A stretch of 23,271 nucleotides of DNA from a virus: IMG/VR virus record IMGVR_UViG_3300045141_000178, positions 1 to 23,271 of that record; one strand, given 5' to 3'. Under the pieces are notes generated by a model, which worked only from the letters and a program-made list of their open reading frames with translations, was not told the origin of the DNA and ran no database searches. Position numbers and translations under genes: made by a program. Shown piece by piece: positions 1 to 6,652 of the stretch (its first letter is position 1; the number at the start of each line of letters is the position of its first letter).

Positions 1-56
1 GTCGTCAAATGAAACCGATCTAGGTTTTAGACCCCCTACCCGGTCGCGGCGCGACG

Positions 57-434
57 TCATCGCGGGGCGACCTCCGGGCCCCTCGGAGGGCGATCGCGAC
101 CAGCACGAGCCAGACCACGAGCAGGCCGATTGCCGAAGCCGCCGTCATGCGTCGCCGTCTTTCGGTCGTGGCACGCCTTGGTCATTGCTTGCAGGTTGTC
201 CCATGCGTAGAGCAGCGCCGGATCGCCGTTGTGCGGTGTGCGATGATCGACCACGGTCGCGACATGACCGCAGCCGCATTCGCAGAGTGGATGCGTTGCC
301 AGGTACGCGGCGCGCAGATGGTCACGCCAGCGTCGCGTGTCGTAGTGCCGAGGCTTGGCGCCATCGTAAGCGGCGCGACGATCCGCTTCGGACTGCCAGC
401 CTGGCGCACGATGGACCGGCGGGCGGTTAGGCAT
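57..434 (-). CDS. HNH endonuclease of the terminase-adjacent phage type
   Basis: The 125-aa protein has an HNH nuclease core: Cys51/Cys53/Cys55 in a CECGCG knuckle, the VDH motif with Asp63-His64, Asn80 in a WDNLQ segment, and Cys88-His89 in the closing CHDRKT motif. Small HNH proteins of this kind sit directly upstream of the terminase genes in many tailed phages and assist DNA packaging, so terminase probably lies just left of the window. The start overlaps the stop of the upstream gene by one base (TGATG read on the minus strand), so the two are translationally coupled. The last 25 residues are basic and proline-rich. Bases 1-56, downstream of its stop, hold no readable ORF and are probably the leader of the next late gene. 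The family call is secure; the packaging role is inferred from position. Confidence 0.88.
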   Translation of the reverse strand: MPNRPPVHRAPGWQSEADRRAAYDGAKPRHYDTRRWRDHLRAAYLATHPLCECGCGHVATVVDHRTPHNGDPALLYAWDNLQAMTKACHDRKTATHDGGFGNRPARGLARAGRDRPPRGPEVAPR

Positions 435-775
435 CAGGCGACTGCGCGCGACCAGGCGGCGTCGGCGCGTTCGAGTTCCATCGCCGCGATCGCGCGCTGC
501 ATGCTACCCTGAAGCAGCGCGACAACCGGCTCGGCGCATTGCCCGATCAGTTGGCACTCGCCACGCGGCAGCGAGGCCGGATCGAGCAGATGCACGAGAA
601 CGGCGCGGCCGGCGATATCCAGGCGCACCTGCGCGCGGTGACGCGGGCCGGTTTGGCGCGTGACTGGCAAGGCGAGCGGATTGGCGTGACGTCGCCCGCT
701 AGGGTACGCCCAAACGATCCATGTCTTGTCATGGCAGCGCACAACTGCGCCGCGATCGAAGCGAATAACTGGCAT
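434..775 (-). CDS. Hypothetical phage protein, faint PemK/MazF-like pattern
   Basis: I do not recognise this 113-aa protein with certainty. Its order of elements is a start like FDRGAVVRC, a central strand PLALPVTRQ, then a VRL segment, an LLDPASLPRG turn and a C-terminal helix with LLQGSMQRAI. This loosely resembles the PemK/MazF fold (an N-terminal RGDV-like strand, then a threonine-containing PLT-like strand, then a final helix). The catalytic Arg/Thr residues of a toxin cannot be assigned with confidence and no antitoxin gene adjoins. It starts with ATG 191 bp downstream of the DUF6456-like gene and overlaps the HNH gene start by one base. It may equally be a small phage protein with an SH3-like barrel and no toxin activity. 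Confidence 0.6.
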   Translation of the reverse strand: MPVIRFDRGAVVRCHDKTWIVWAYPSGRRHANPLALPVTRQTGPRHRAQVRLDIAGRAVLVHLLDPASLPRGECQLIGQCAEPVVALLQGSMQRAIAAMELERADAAWSRAVA

Positions 776-966
776 TTATTGGGATCGCTTGCCGGTGCGA
801 TAAGCGCAACGGTTGCGACGGTAACGGATTCGCTACCACCGATCGCGGATCGGCGCAACAATCGTGCGACTCGGCGCTCCGAATCTCGCCGTTCCCGATT
901 CGCCCCTGTCACTGTGGGAATCCCGCAACGCCAGTGTGGCGCGAACGACATGCCGTTTCCCCGCCC

Positions 967-1476
967 TCAGAGCGGTGCTACGCGGCGCCGAGCCGTTCCG
1001 GCTACTTGCGCCCGCCGCCAAACCGCGCAAAGCAGCCCTAGCGCCGTCACAGTCCAGTCGCGGACGGTCTCGGGATTGCGGGCGAACGTGACGAGCCGCG
1101 CCGTCGCTGCCCAGGACTGATCCTCGACCGCGCAACGGGAGACGAGTTGCGCCGCCAGAGGCCCGATCGCGTCCTCGACGCGGCGAAGCCGGGAAAGCGT
1201 CGTGAGAAGCCGCAGCATCCGGTCGTGGCCGTCATTGGCGCCGCCACTGACCCGGGCGGCGGCGAGATCGAGACTGCCATCGGCGAGGACGCTTTCCCAT
1301 GCCACGCGGTATTCGGTCGCCGCTTGCCAGACCTCGGCGCTGATCCGGCCATCCGCAAGCAACCGATCGAGCCGGGTCCGCCGGCGCCAGCCCATGCGGA
1401 AGCTCGTCGCGTCAATCCGGGGCGGGTCGATCGTCTCGACGTGCTGGCGGTAGCTCGCGGTCGGGGCGGCGGTCAT
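967..1476 (-). CDS. DUF6456-like protein, candidate late-gene regulator
   Basis: The start was set at an ATG overlapping the upstream stop as ATGA, giving 169 aa; a longer start upstream would overlap the preceding gene by about 60 bp. The N-terminal half carries RLDRLLADGRIS followed by a helix with WQAATEYRVAWE. The C-terminal half ends in a long helix with ARNPETVRDW and a hydrophobic TALGLLCAVW. This order (a short helical segment with 'two-residue turn then G', a spacer, then a compact helical domain) matches my memory of DUF6456, an alphaproteobacterial family thought to bind DNA. Its place at the end of the early leftward operon, just before HNH and terminase, is where lambdoid phages carry the late regulator Q. 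The regulatory role is inference. The 191 bp after its stop (776-966) hold no convincing gene. Confidence 0.7.
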   Translation of the reverse strand: MTAAPTASYRQHVETIDPPRIDATSFRMGWRRRTRLDRLLADGRISAEVWQAATEYRVAWESVLADGSLDLAAARVSGGANDGHDRMLRLLTTLSRLRRVEDAIGPLAAQLVSRCAVEDQSWAATARLVTFARNPETVRDWTVTALGLLCAVWRRAQVAGTARRRVAPL

Positions 1477-1778
1477 AACGCGTCCTGGAAGTAAGCCCGC
1501 TGACGGGCAGCGTGCCGCTCGCGGATCGCGCGCCAACGAGCCGCGCGTGATCCACCATAGGCCATCGTTTGGTCAATCCGGCCGAGAAAGCCCTCGCGCT
1601 CATCGACCGAGAGTCGCACCCATGCCGCATACAGCACCGCTTCCCAATCGATTGCGGGATCGCGCCGCGCGCGGCTCAGGAATTGCGACGTTGCATCGAG
1701 GTGGGGACCGTCCGTCCGGAAGCACCACGGGACTTCGCCCTCTGGCACTGCGGCGCGCGGTACGGGTGGGGCGGTCAC
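1473..1778 (-). CDS. Hypothetical protein (101 aa)
   Basis: It begins at a GTG that overlaps the upstream stop (GTGA) and ends by overlapping the DUF6456-like gene start (ATGA), so it is firmly embedded in the leftward operon. The protein is mainly helical, with FRTDGPHLDATSQFLSRARR near the N-terminus and an R-rich C-terminal helix (RWRAIRERHAARQRAY). It has no cysteine pairs, signal peptide or membrane segment. I do not recognise the family. Its position between replication genes and the putative late regulator suggests an accessory early protein, but the sequence itself gives no function. Confidence 0.7.
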   Translation of the reverse strand: MTAPPVPRAAVPEGEVPWCFRTDGPHLDATSQFLSRARRDPAIDWEAVLYAAWVRLSVDEREGFLGRIDQTMAYGGSRAARWRAIRERHAARQRAYFQDAL

Positions 1779-2065
1779 CCTCGCGACCTCGGCCAGCTAG
1801 CGGCAAAGCGTTCCAGCGCGAACGCGATCGCGACGCGCTCGACCGGATCGAGCCGCCGGCGAAGCTCGCGCTCGATCTCGGCGAGCGCGTTGTCGAGCGC
1901 GACGGCGCGCGGATCCACGGCCCTCTCCCAGCCTGCCGTTGCGCTCATCGCCGTGGGCCCAGGCCGATCCATGCTCGGATCGCGCCGCATAGCCGGCACG
2001 GCTTGCGCGGTCCCGGCGGCGGCGCTGGCGGACGCGGCGCAAGTCGCGCGGACGGACCGCGCCAA
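1775..2065 (-). CDS. Hypothetical small helical protein, start uncertain
   Basis: The reading frame is open for 96 codons from a TTG at 2065, three bases after the preceding stop, and its stop overlaps the next GTG start (GTGA). The first 40 residues are low-complexity Ala/Arg and look unlike coding sequence, whereas the last 50 (from WERAVDPRAVALDNALAEIE to the end) read as a regular amphipathic helix pair. Two in-frame ATGs, at 1972 and 1948, are therefore plausible true starts; neither has a clear ribosome binding site. The product is probably a 50-60 residue helical protein of unknown function translated by coupling in the leftward operon. Confidence 0.5.
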   Translation of the reverse strand: MARSVRATCAASASAAAGTAQAVPAMRRDPSMDRPGPTAMSATAGWERAVDPRAVALDNALAEIERELRRRLDPVERVAIAFALERFAASWPRSRG

Positions 2066-2068
2066 GCG

Positions 2069-2584
2069 CTAGGCGGCGGGCGGACGAGGCGGGGCGGTGT
2101 CGTTGGCTGGCGCACGGCGTTGGCCTCCTGGCAGCGGATTGATCTCGTCGAGTTGCGCCGGCGAGAGATAGCGCGGCTTCGGCGGCGCCGGCGCGTCCCG
2201 CTCGGCGTACGGGCTTCGCATGTTGCCGAGGATCGTCTCGACGCAACGGCGGACATAGGCGCGCTCTTCGTCGGTAGGCTCGGAACGCGGCGGCGGGATC
2301 TCGGGCGGCGGTAGCGCCGGCAATGGCGGACGGTGCTCGCGCCACCACTCGGCGAGCCAGGCCGCGAGCTCGCCATAGGTCGGAAACCCCTTCACGGCGC
2401 GGGCGGCGCAATGCTCGAGCGACGCGGTCGTAAACGCGCCGTCGGGGAAGCGGTCCATCAGCAGCGGCACATAGGCCGCGAGCTTCATCTCAGCCTCTTG
2501 GCGGCTAATGCTGACGGCGGACAAGATGCCGAGCGATTGGCACCACTGCCGCACCACGGGCAGGTGGGTGGCTTGCTTGGGCAT
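2069..2584 (-). CDS. Putative replication partner protein (helicase-loader position)
   Basis: I chose the ATG at 2584, preceded by an AGGAG about 10 bases away, giving 171 aa; an ATG at 2488 would avoid the overlap but would cut into a conserved-looking segment (CQSLGILSAVSISRQEAEMK). The N-terminal 100 residues form a helical domain with MKLAAYVPLLMDRFPDGAFT and FPTYGELAAWLAEWW, a pattern I associate with small phage proteins encoded directly after an O-like initiator. The rest is a proline-rich linker with a short EERAYVRRCVETILGNM helix. It overlaps the upstream gene by 80 bp in a different frame. By analogy with lambda P it could load the helicase, but no Walker motif is present, so that role is only positional. 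Confidence 0.62.
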   Translation of the reverse strand: MPKQATHLPVVRQWCQSLGILSAVSISRQEAEMKLAAYVPLLMDRFPDGAFTTASLEHCAARAVKGFPTYGELAAWLAEWWREHRPPLPALPPPEIPPPRSEPTDEERAYVRRCVETILGNMRSPYAERDAPAPPKPRYLSPAQLDEINPLPGGQRRAPANDTAPPRPPAA

Positions 2585-3158
2585 GGTCGACGGTCTCCTG
2601 CAGGTCGTCGGTCGCACTGGCCGAGAAGCCGTTGCGGGCTTCGGCTTGCTTCGACTTCCGTGATCGAGATTGGCGGGGGGCGCCCTTGGGGGGGGATTCT
2701 ATATCTGCATCTGATCTAGGCATTGGCTCGCGTTCGTGTGAGCCTTCGGCTAGGCCGTTACCCTTCCCTGCAATGGGTTGGCCTTTGGGTTGGCCTTTGC
2801 GGTTTTTCCAACTTTTCAGCGCTGCGGCGCGGCCTATTACGGAAAGCTCCGCGTCCCGGATCATGCGCCGCGAGAGGATCGAACCCGCCTCGTTGCGCGA
2901 AAATACCCCCCTAGTTTCTAGCTCGGCCAGAAGGGGGGCAACTTGACGGGCATCTGCGAGACACATGCGGGCAACTTGCTTCGCTTCAGTCGTCTTGCCG
3001 CGTGACGGCGGCAGGATCAGATGACCTGGTGGATCGCACATCGACATGATGCAAAGCATCCGCATCCAAAGGCCCTGCGCGGCGAGCGAGCAGACGGACA
3101 AGGCTGGATCGGTCAGCCAGTCTTTCCACCAGAACTTGCCCCAGGGCAGGCCGCTCAT
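2505..3158 (-). CDS. Phage replication initiator-like protein
   Basis: The 217-aa protein opens with WGKFWWKDWLTDPALSVCS and continues AAQGLWMRMLCIMSMCDPPGHL, then a winged-helix-like stretch ending LLAELETRGVFSR and ILSRRMIRDAE. This is the N-terminal DNA-binding domain found in many O-like/DnaD-like phage replication proteins (W-x-DWL...D..L..CS..A.GLW...L). The second half is a hydrophilic linker (QPKGQP repeats, an SRSRKSKQ stretch) probably contacting other replication factors. Its start overlaps the methyltransferase stop as ATGA. A run of eight identical bases (C on the coding strand, 2688-2695) lies in the linker. The reading frame stays coding-like after it, with mostly G/C third positions, so I read it as intact. 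Confidence 0.78.
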   Translation of the reverse strand: MSGLPWGKFWWKDWLTDPALSVCSLAAQGLWMRMLCIMSMCDPPGHLILPPSRGKTTEAKQVARMCLADARQVAPLLAELETRGVFSRNEAGSILSRRMIRDAELSVIGRAAALKSWKNRKGQPKGQPIAGKGNGLAEGSHEREPMPRSDADIESPPKGAPRQSRSRKSKQAEARNGFSASATDDLQETVDHAQASHPPARGAAVVPIARHLVRRQH

Positions 3159-4393
3159 GGCGCGATCTCATTCCCCCAGGCGTCAAATCCCTCCGTTACC
3201 CGACGCGCGAATAGCTCACCGCGCGGCAGGGTCGGGAACAGGTCCTCGATCATCGCAGCGTAATACTCGGGCTTTTCGCTATGCTTCCCTCGTTCAAGCC
3301 GAACGCAGGCGGGGTATTGCTCGCCCGGCGTCGGCGCTGGAACGTTACCCCGGACGCCGAGCAACAGAATCTCGGCGTTGTCGCGGTTCCAGTAGCCGGT
3401 TCCGATCTCAGCCTTGTGCCAAACCCAGCAGGTTCGATACTCGAATCCCCAATGCTCAAGCAGGCCGAGCGCGCGCGAAAGCATCGGCCGCGTCGCCCAC
3501 ATAAACAGCGCGCAATCGGCGGCGGCTGGCAACTTGAGCGCTCGCAATTCGTCGAGCGTCATTGTCGGATAATGGTTGTCGGCCGCGCGATCCATGCCGG
3601 TCTCGCGCGAGTAAGGCTCAAATCGCCACGGCGGATCGGCGTAAATCACATTGTATAGACGCTCGCCCAGCGTTTCCGCAGCGGCGCGCGTTGCCTCGCC
3701 GAGCTTCTGTTCCTTCGCCGCGCGCTTGTATCGCTTGGCGGCGCCTTTCGCGGATACCTTCTCGCCCTGCTTGGCGCGGGCGATTAGCTCGCCCTGGCTT
3801 TCCTCCGGTAGCGCCGCGAGCGCGTCGAGTTCCTCGCCCTGGTCGAGCGACGTCCCGACCGCATCGGCGAGCGCCGGGATGTGCTTCGCGCGCGTTGTGT
3901 CACGCGCGACTGCGGTCCGGCTCTTGCCAGTCTTTGCGGCGGTATCGCTCACAAAGGTCCCAATTTGGGATTCTTCTGAGCGCTTACGTTTGCCGCGTCC
4001 GGCCCCTGGCGCGCCGCCATGCTTCGTCTCGGGATGGATCGCCTCGTATAGACGCTTACGCGCGGCGATGTGTATCGCGCGCTCGGCCGGCGAGAGTTCG
4101 CCCCGGATCAAGTTCTCGTCGATCTCGACCAGCTTTGCCTGATCAGCGTCGGCGAATGCTACGACGTCGGATGCGATGGTCTCCCACTTGAGCCGCTTTG
4201 CCGCCTCAAGACGATGTGCCCCGACGACGAGTTGCGGCGTCGCCTGCCCGTTCGGATAAGTGATGCTGATCGGATGGATCAGCCCGCGCGTTGCCATACT
4301 TTCGGTCAGTTCGGTGATCAAAGAGTCGCGGAGCGGCCGAAGCCGCTCCCCGATCATGATCGCCTTAACCAACACATCGCGGACGGCGGTCAC
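3155..4393 (-). CDS. ParB-domain / MT-A70 adenine-N6 DNA methyltransferase fusion
   Basis: This 412-aa protein joins two domains. Residues 10-110 are a ParB/Srx-type N-terminal domain with the hallmark GAHRLEAAKRL at 58-68 and IDENLIR at 91-97. Residues 110-235 form a charged, helical ParB-like middle region (SDTAAKTGKSRTAVARD reads as a helix-turn-helix). Residues 245-412 are an MT-A70 methyltransferase: DPPW at 253-256 (catalytic), YPTM at 275-278, FMWAT at 297-301, a GTGYWNRDNAEILLLG segment, HSEKPE at 371-376 and ELFAR at 393-397. MT-A70 enzymes transfer a methyl group from S-adenosylmethionine to the N6 of adenine. It starts at a GTG overlapping the upstream ParB-like gene (GTGA). Likely roles are protecting phage DNA from restriction or marking replication origins; target sequence unknown. 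Related fusions occur in other phages. Confidence 0.93.
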   Translation of the reverse strand: MTAVRDVLVKAIMIGERLRPLRDSLITELTESMATRGLIHPISITYPNGQATPQLVVGAHRLEAAKRLKWETIASDVVAFADADQAKLVEIDENLIRGELSPAERAIHIAARKRLYEAIHPETKHGGAPGAGRGKRKRSEESQIGTFVSDTAAKTGKSRTAVARDTTRAKHIPALADAVGTSLDQGEELDALAALPEESQGELIARAKQGEKVSAKGAAKRYKRAAKEQKLGEATRAAAETLGERLYNVIYADPPWRFEPYSRETGMDRAADNHYPTMTLDELRALKLPAAADCALFMWATRPMLSRALGLLEHWGFEYRTCWVWHKAEIGTGYWNRDNAEILLLGVRGNVPAPTPGEQYPACVRLERGKHSEKPEYYAAMIEDLFPTLPRGELFARRVTEGFDAWGNEIAP

Positions 4394-5298
4394 CGCGCGA
4401 TCTCGGGCATAGGATCACCGGGCGTCCACTTCATTTGCGAGATCGTCCCGCGCTTGCCGGTAACAAAGAGATTCCAAGCGGTGACGATGAGCGCGCAGCG
4501 ATTGAGATCATGCACACGTCCCATCGCATCGGCGCGGATGCGAGCGATGGCCTGCTCCAAGAGGCCGATGGATTTGTATCGTCCGCCATGCTTGCCATCG
4601 GCCCATGCGGTCGCGAATTCCTCCGACTTCGCCCGGTTCGCTTGCGCGAAAAGATACAAGAGCGCGGTCACAAGAGTCATGGGCTGGCGGGTCGTCCGAT
4701 AGATGGCGCCGGCTTGCGACACATAATCCGGAAGGGTCGGGAATTCATCGCGGATTAACTGCAACGCCTCGTCGGGCTCGACGGCATTGCGGCTTGTCCG
4801 ATCGGCAGAGCTTAGGTTCCGGACCCAGCGCGCCGCGCCCGATAGAACGTTCGCGTTCGGATAACCGGCGATGGTCAGGACGTCGCCGCCGGATCGCGGC
4901 TTGCCCTGGTCGATGCGGTCGAATAGTTCATCCTTGATCCCGAATACGACGTGCGTCGTGAACGGCTTTCCGGACCGGACGCAGGCGCGAAGCCGGTTCT
5001 GTCCGTCGCGAAGCAATCCCCTATCGGAGAACTTGAGATTGTCGCCGGTCAGGCCCCAGGTCCCCGCGCCCATATGGCGGGAGAACCGGGAGATCGATTT
5101 CGGTTTCATGCTCCGGTTGTGGAGGTTGTAAGTATCGAGAACCCAGGCCGCCACCTTGGCGGTAATCCGGATCACGCGAGAATTGCGCGGCGGCTCGGCG
5201 ATATATTTCATTATCCGCGCTTTGATCTCGTCGTCCGAAAGGCCGCTCGGGATCGTCTCGTCGTTGTTGACTATGGTGCGGACGCTAGCGCTTGCCAT
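4390..5298 (-). CDS. ParB-superfamily phage protein
   Basis: The 302-aa protein has the layout of a recurrent phage/actinobacterial/alphaproteobacterial ParB-like family. A segment with AAWVLDTYNLHNRSMKP is followed by ISRFSRHMGAGTWGLTGDNL, then the signature LLRDGQNRLRACVRSGKPF at about 114-132, the diverged counterpart of the ParB box (G-[HN]R..A). Next come an FDRIDQGKPRSGGDVL motif and an all-helical C-terminal half. It is coupled to the next gene (stop overlaps GTG), which also begins with a ParB domain, so two ParB-type modules are encoded in tandem. A GGGGA lies 7 bases before the ATG. Function is not established for this family; DNA binding or an anti-restriction role is plausible. 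There is no ParA partner here, which argues against plasmid-type partition. Confidence 0.8.
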   Translation of the reverse strand: MASASVRTIVNNDETIPSGLSDDEIKARIMKYIAEPPRNSRVIRITAKVAAWVLDTYNLHNRSMKPKSISRFSRHMGAGTWGLTGDNLKFSDRGLLRDGQNRLRACVRSGKPFTTHVVFGIKDELFDRIDQGKPRSGGDVLTIAGYPNANVLSGAARWVRNLSSADRTSRNAVEPDEALQLIRDEFPTLPDYVSQAGAIYRTTRQPMTLVTALLYLFAQANRAKSEEFATAWADGKHGGRYKSIGLLEQAIARIRADAMGRVHDLNRCALIVTAWNLFVTGKRGTISQMKWTPGDPMPEIAR

Positions 5299-5383
5299 TG
5301 TGTTTCCCCATATCGCTCGCTTTCAAGGCCGGGAGCGGTGCGGCCACCAGGACTCCGCGCGCGAGCGCTTCGTCCGTGATTCG

Positions 5384-5821
5384 TTATGCTGCGATCCTCC
5401 CCCGAAGCGGCACGCCGCCGGCGGTAAGCGCGTCGAGAACGCCGACGACCGACGTGCAGACCGCAATCCGCATGCCGGCCCGTTCTAGGCGCGGGAACAC
5501 CTCGCGCTGCCCCTCGACGTAGCGCGGTGAGCCGCGCCGGGTTCGCACCCAGCGCGCAATGCTCAATCCCTCGCCCGGCCGCTTTAGCTCGATGCCGAAT
5601 AGCTCGTGGTGTAGTACGAGAATATCAGGCCAATTCCGTTTCAGGCCGAGCCGCGCGAGCTTGACCGCCCACCGCGCCGGCAATGGCACATGCCCAGCCG
5701 GAAACGTCGTCCATTCAGCCGGCGGCATCAGTAGACGGTCGAGCGCGTCGGCGACCGCGAGATGGAGATCGTCCTCGGGGACAATAGGGGCGGTAAGCCG
5801 AAACCGAGGGCGCGGCGCCAT
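5384..5821 (-). CDS. VRR-NUC domain nuclease
   Basis: The 145-aa protein has the compact VRR-NUC fold of the PD-(D/E)xK superfamily: an N-terminal helix with EDDLHLAVADAL, the GLKRNWPDILV strand carrying Asp66, the FGIELKRPG strand carrying Glu78 and Lys80, and the YVEGQREVFPRLERAG helix with Gln105, followed by a final strand AVCTSVVGVLDAL. All expected catalytic residues are present and the length is typical of the stand-alone phage form. Such enzymes cleave branched DNA or assist replication and recombination. It lies 12 bp after the HTH gene and 85 bp before the ParB-like gene in the leftward operon. The Bet recombinase of this phage is in the other operon with no exonuclease beside it, so this nuclease is a possible functional partner. 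Confidence 0.9.
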   Translation of the reverse strand: MAPRPRFRLTAPIVPEDDLHLAVADALDRLLMPPAEWTTFPAGHVPLPARWAVKLARLGLKRNWPDILVLHHELFGIELKRPGEGLSIARWVRTRRGSPRYVEGQREVFPRLERAGMRIAVCTSVVGVLDALTAGGVPLRGRIAA

Positions 5822-5833
5822 AGGGGCGCGGCC

Positions 5834-6082
5834 TCAGGCGACTTCGCAGGGCTTGCTATCACTCCGTACGGGTCGCGCCGGACCGGCGTCGAGTTGGCCG
5901 AGCGTCAACCGATAGCCGGCGCGGTCGGCGATCTTCAGCAGCGTCGCAAAGTGACGCGGTGGAATGCCGTCGTCATTGCGCCAATGGCTGATCGTCGTGT
6001 TCGACAGGCCGAGCTTTTCGGCAAGCCGGACTTGCCCGCCGAGCCGCTTCGATAGCTGGTCGATGATCCGGCTGTGCTCCAT
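5834..6082 (-). CDS. Cro-like small HTH protein (carph-isopro type)
   Basis: I place the start at ATG 6082 (82 aa), because the longer frame would begin at a TTG inside the operator palindrome. The helix-turn-helix is QVRLAEKLGLSNTTISHWRNDD followed by GIPPRHFATLLKIADRAGYRLTL, the pattern of the 'carph-isopro' HTH family: a repressor-like HTH, then I-P-P-R and a helix ending in LTL. It is the first gene of the leftward early operon, divergent from the XRE repressor, the position of Cro. The proposed -10 hexamer (6091-6096) would place the transcript start at or within a few bases of the ATG, and no Shine-Dalgarno is visible, so the mRNA may be leaderless. It presumably binds the same TTGCCY-N3-RGGCAA sites or regulates the repressor; this is inferred. 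Confidence 0.85.
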   Translation of the reverse strand: MEHSRIIDQLSKRLGGQVRLAEKLGLSNTTISHWRNDDGIPPRHFATLLKIADRAGYRLTLGQLDAGPARPVRSDSKPCEVA

Positions 6083-6090
6083 CAAGCCCG

Positions 6091-6119
6091 ACGGTAATTG
6101 CCTACAAGGCAACGGTCAA
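6091..6119 (-). promoter_or_regulatory. Leftward early promoter with operator in its spacer
   Basis: Read on the minus strand, TTGACC (6119-6114) and TACCGT (6096-6091) are separated by exactly 17 bases, and the 15-bp operator 6098-6112 fills that spacer. The -35 matches the sigma-70 consensus at five of six positions and the -10 at three. Transcription would begin near 6084, right at the ATG (6082) of the Cro-like gene. A repressor bound here would block polymerase directly. Confidence 0.65.
6098..6112. promoter_or_regulatory. Operator copy 1, TTGCCT-ACA-AGGCAA
   Basis: A perfect 6+3+6 palindrome, one of five copies of TTGCCY-N3-RGGCAA in the window. It lies inside the leftward early promoter, 16 bases upstream of the Cro-like gene's ATG. 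Its centre is 92 bp from operator copy 2. It is presumably bound as a dimer site by the XRE repressor, the Cro-like protein, or both. Confidence 0.82.
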
Positions 6120-6186
6120 GACGGCGTGATACCTAGCCGATTTGGGCCAGAAGTGATCGGTTTGCCAACGAAGCGGACAGCGTCCA

Positions 6187-6207
6187 CAGTTGCCCAAAGG
6201 GCAACTG
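6187..6207. promoter_or_regulatory. Operator copy 2, extended palindrome at the repressor's ribosome binding site
   Basis: The core TTGCCC-AAA-GGGCAA (6190-6204) is extended by three more paired bases on each side, making a perfect 9+3+9 palindrome, the strongest of the five copies. It runs into the GGGAG (6207-6211) that serves the repressor gene, so a bound repressor would limit its own synthesis. It also lies upstream of the leftward promoter and could cooperate with copy 1. Confidence 0.85.
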
Positions 6208-6217
6208 GGAGATGCTA

Positions 6218-6652
6218 GTGAGAATCCGGCGCAAAAAGTATCCTCGCCGCATGATCAAGCAGGCGAAGCGGGGGATCAGCATTGACACGCTGGCCGGCGT
6301 GGGCGTGCGGCTTCGTATGCTGCGTGGGGTTCTCGACCGCACGCAAGCCGAGTGGGCAGACAGGTTAAAGATTTCGCGGCAGATGCTGAACAAGTGGGAG
6401 CAAGGCGTCCGACAGCCCAACATGGATAAGCTCATAGTGATCTGCGACACGACCGGATGCACCCTGGACTTCATTTTTCGCGGCCAGGTGGGCATGGACA
6501 TGAGAGAGGGGCTCAGGAGGGCTTTGCTCGTTTCCTATGGCGACAGCCCTTACGTTTCCGAGCTTTTCGCGCCAGCAGTGCCACCGCCTCCCCCATCTTC
6601 TCCAGCGCGTCGGCGGCGTAAGCAGGGTCCACGGTCTGACGCGGCGGGGTAA
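6218..6652 (+). CDS. XRE-family prophage repressor
   Basis: The protein (144 aa) has a classical XRE/Cro-CI helix-turn-helix: GVRLRMLRGVLDRTQAEWADRLKIS-type first half, then SRQMLNKWEQGVRQPNMDKL and CDTTGCTLDFIF. I favour GTG 6218, six bases after GGGAG; ATG 6212 directly abuts that GGGAG and ATG 6251 has no ribosome site. There is no S24 peptidase domain, so induction would not be by LexA-like self-cleavage. The C-terminal 35 residues are Pro/Arg-rich, and the DNA there also encodes a better-looking ORF on the opposite strand (6513-6689). Operators at 6187-6207 just upstream, and further sites at the left and right early promoters, make it the best candidate for the immunity repressor. Which protein binds the operators is inferred. 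Confidence 0.85.
   Translation: MRIRRKKYPRRMIKQAKRGISIDTLAGVGVRLRMLRGVLDRTQAEWADRLKISRQMLNKWEQGVRQPNMDKLIVICDTTGCTLDFIFRGQVGMDMREGLRRALLVSYGDSPYVSELFAPAVPPPPPSSPARRRRKQGPRSDAAG

Noticed and set aside
776-966. Search for a gene or RNA in the gap before the 113-aa protein
   Set aside because: Several minus-strand frames are open but Arg-rich and overlap the DUF6456-like gene out of frame; no promoter, hairpin or start with a ribosome site is convincing.
1547-2314. Long plus-strand frame (255 codons) opposite the leftward operon
   Set aside because: Very Arg/Gly-rich translation typical of the antisense of high-GC genes, and it covers three minus-strand genes joined by ATGA/GTGA-type overlaps.
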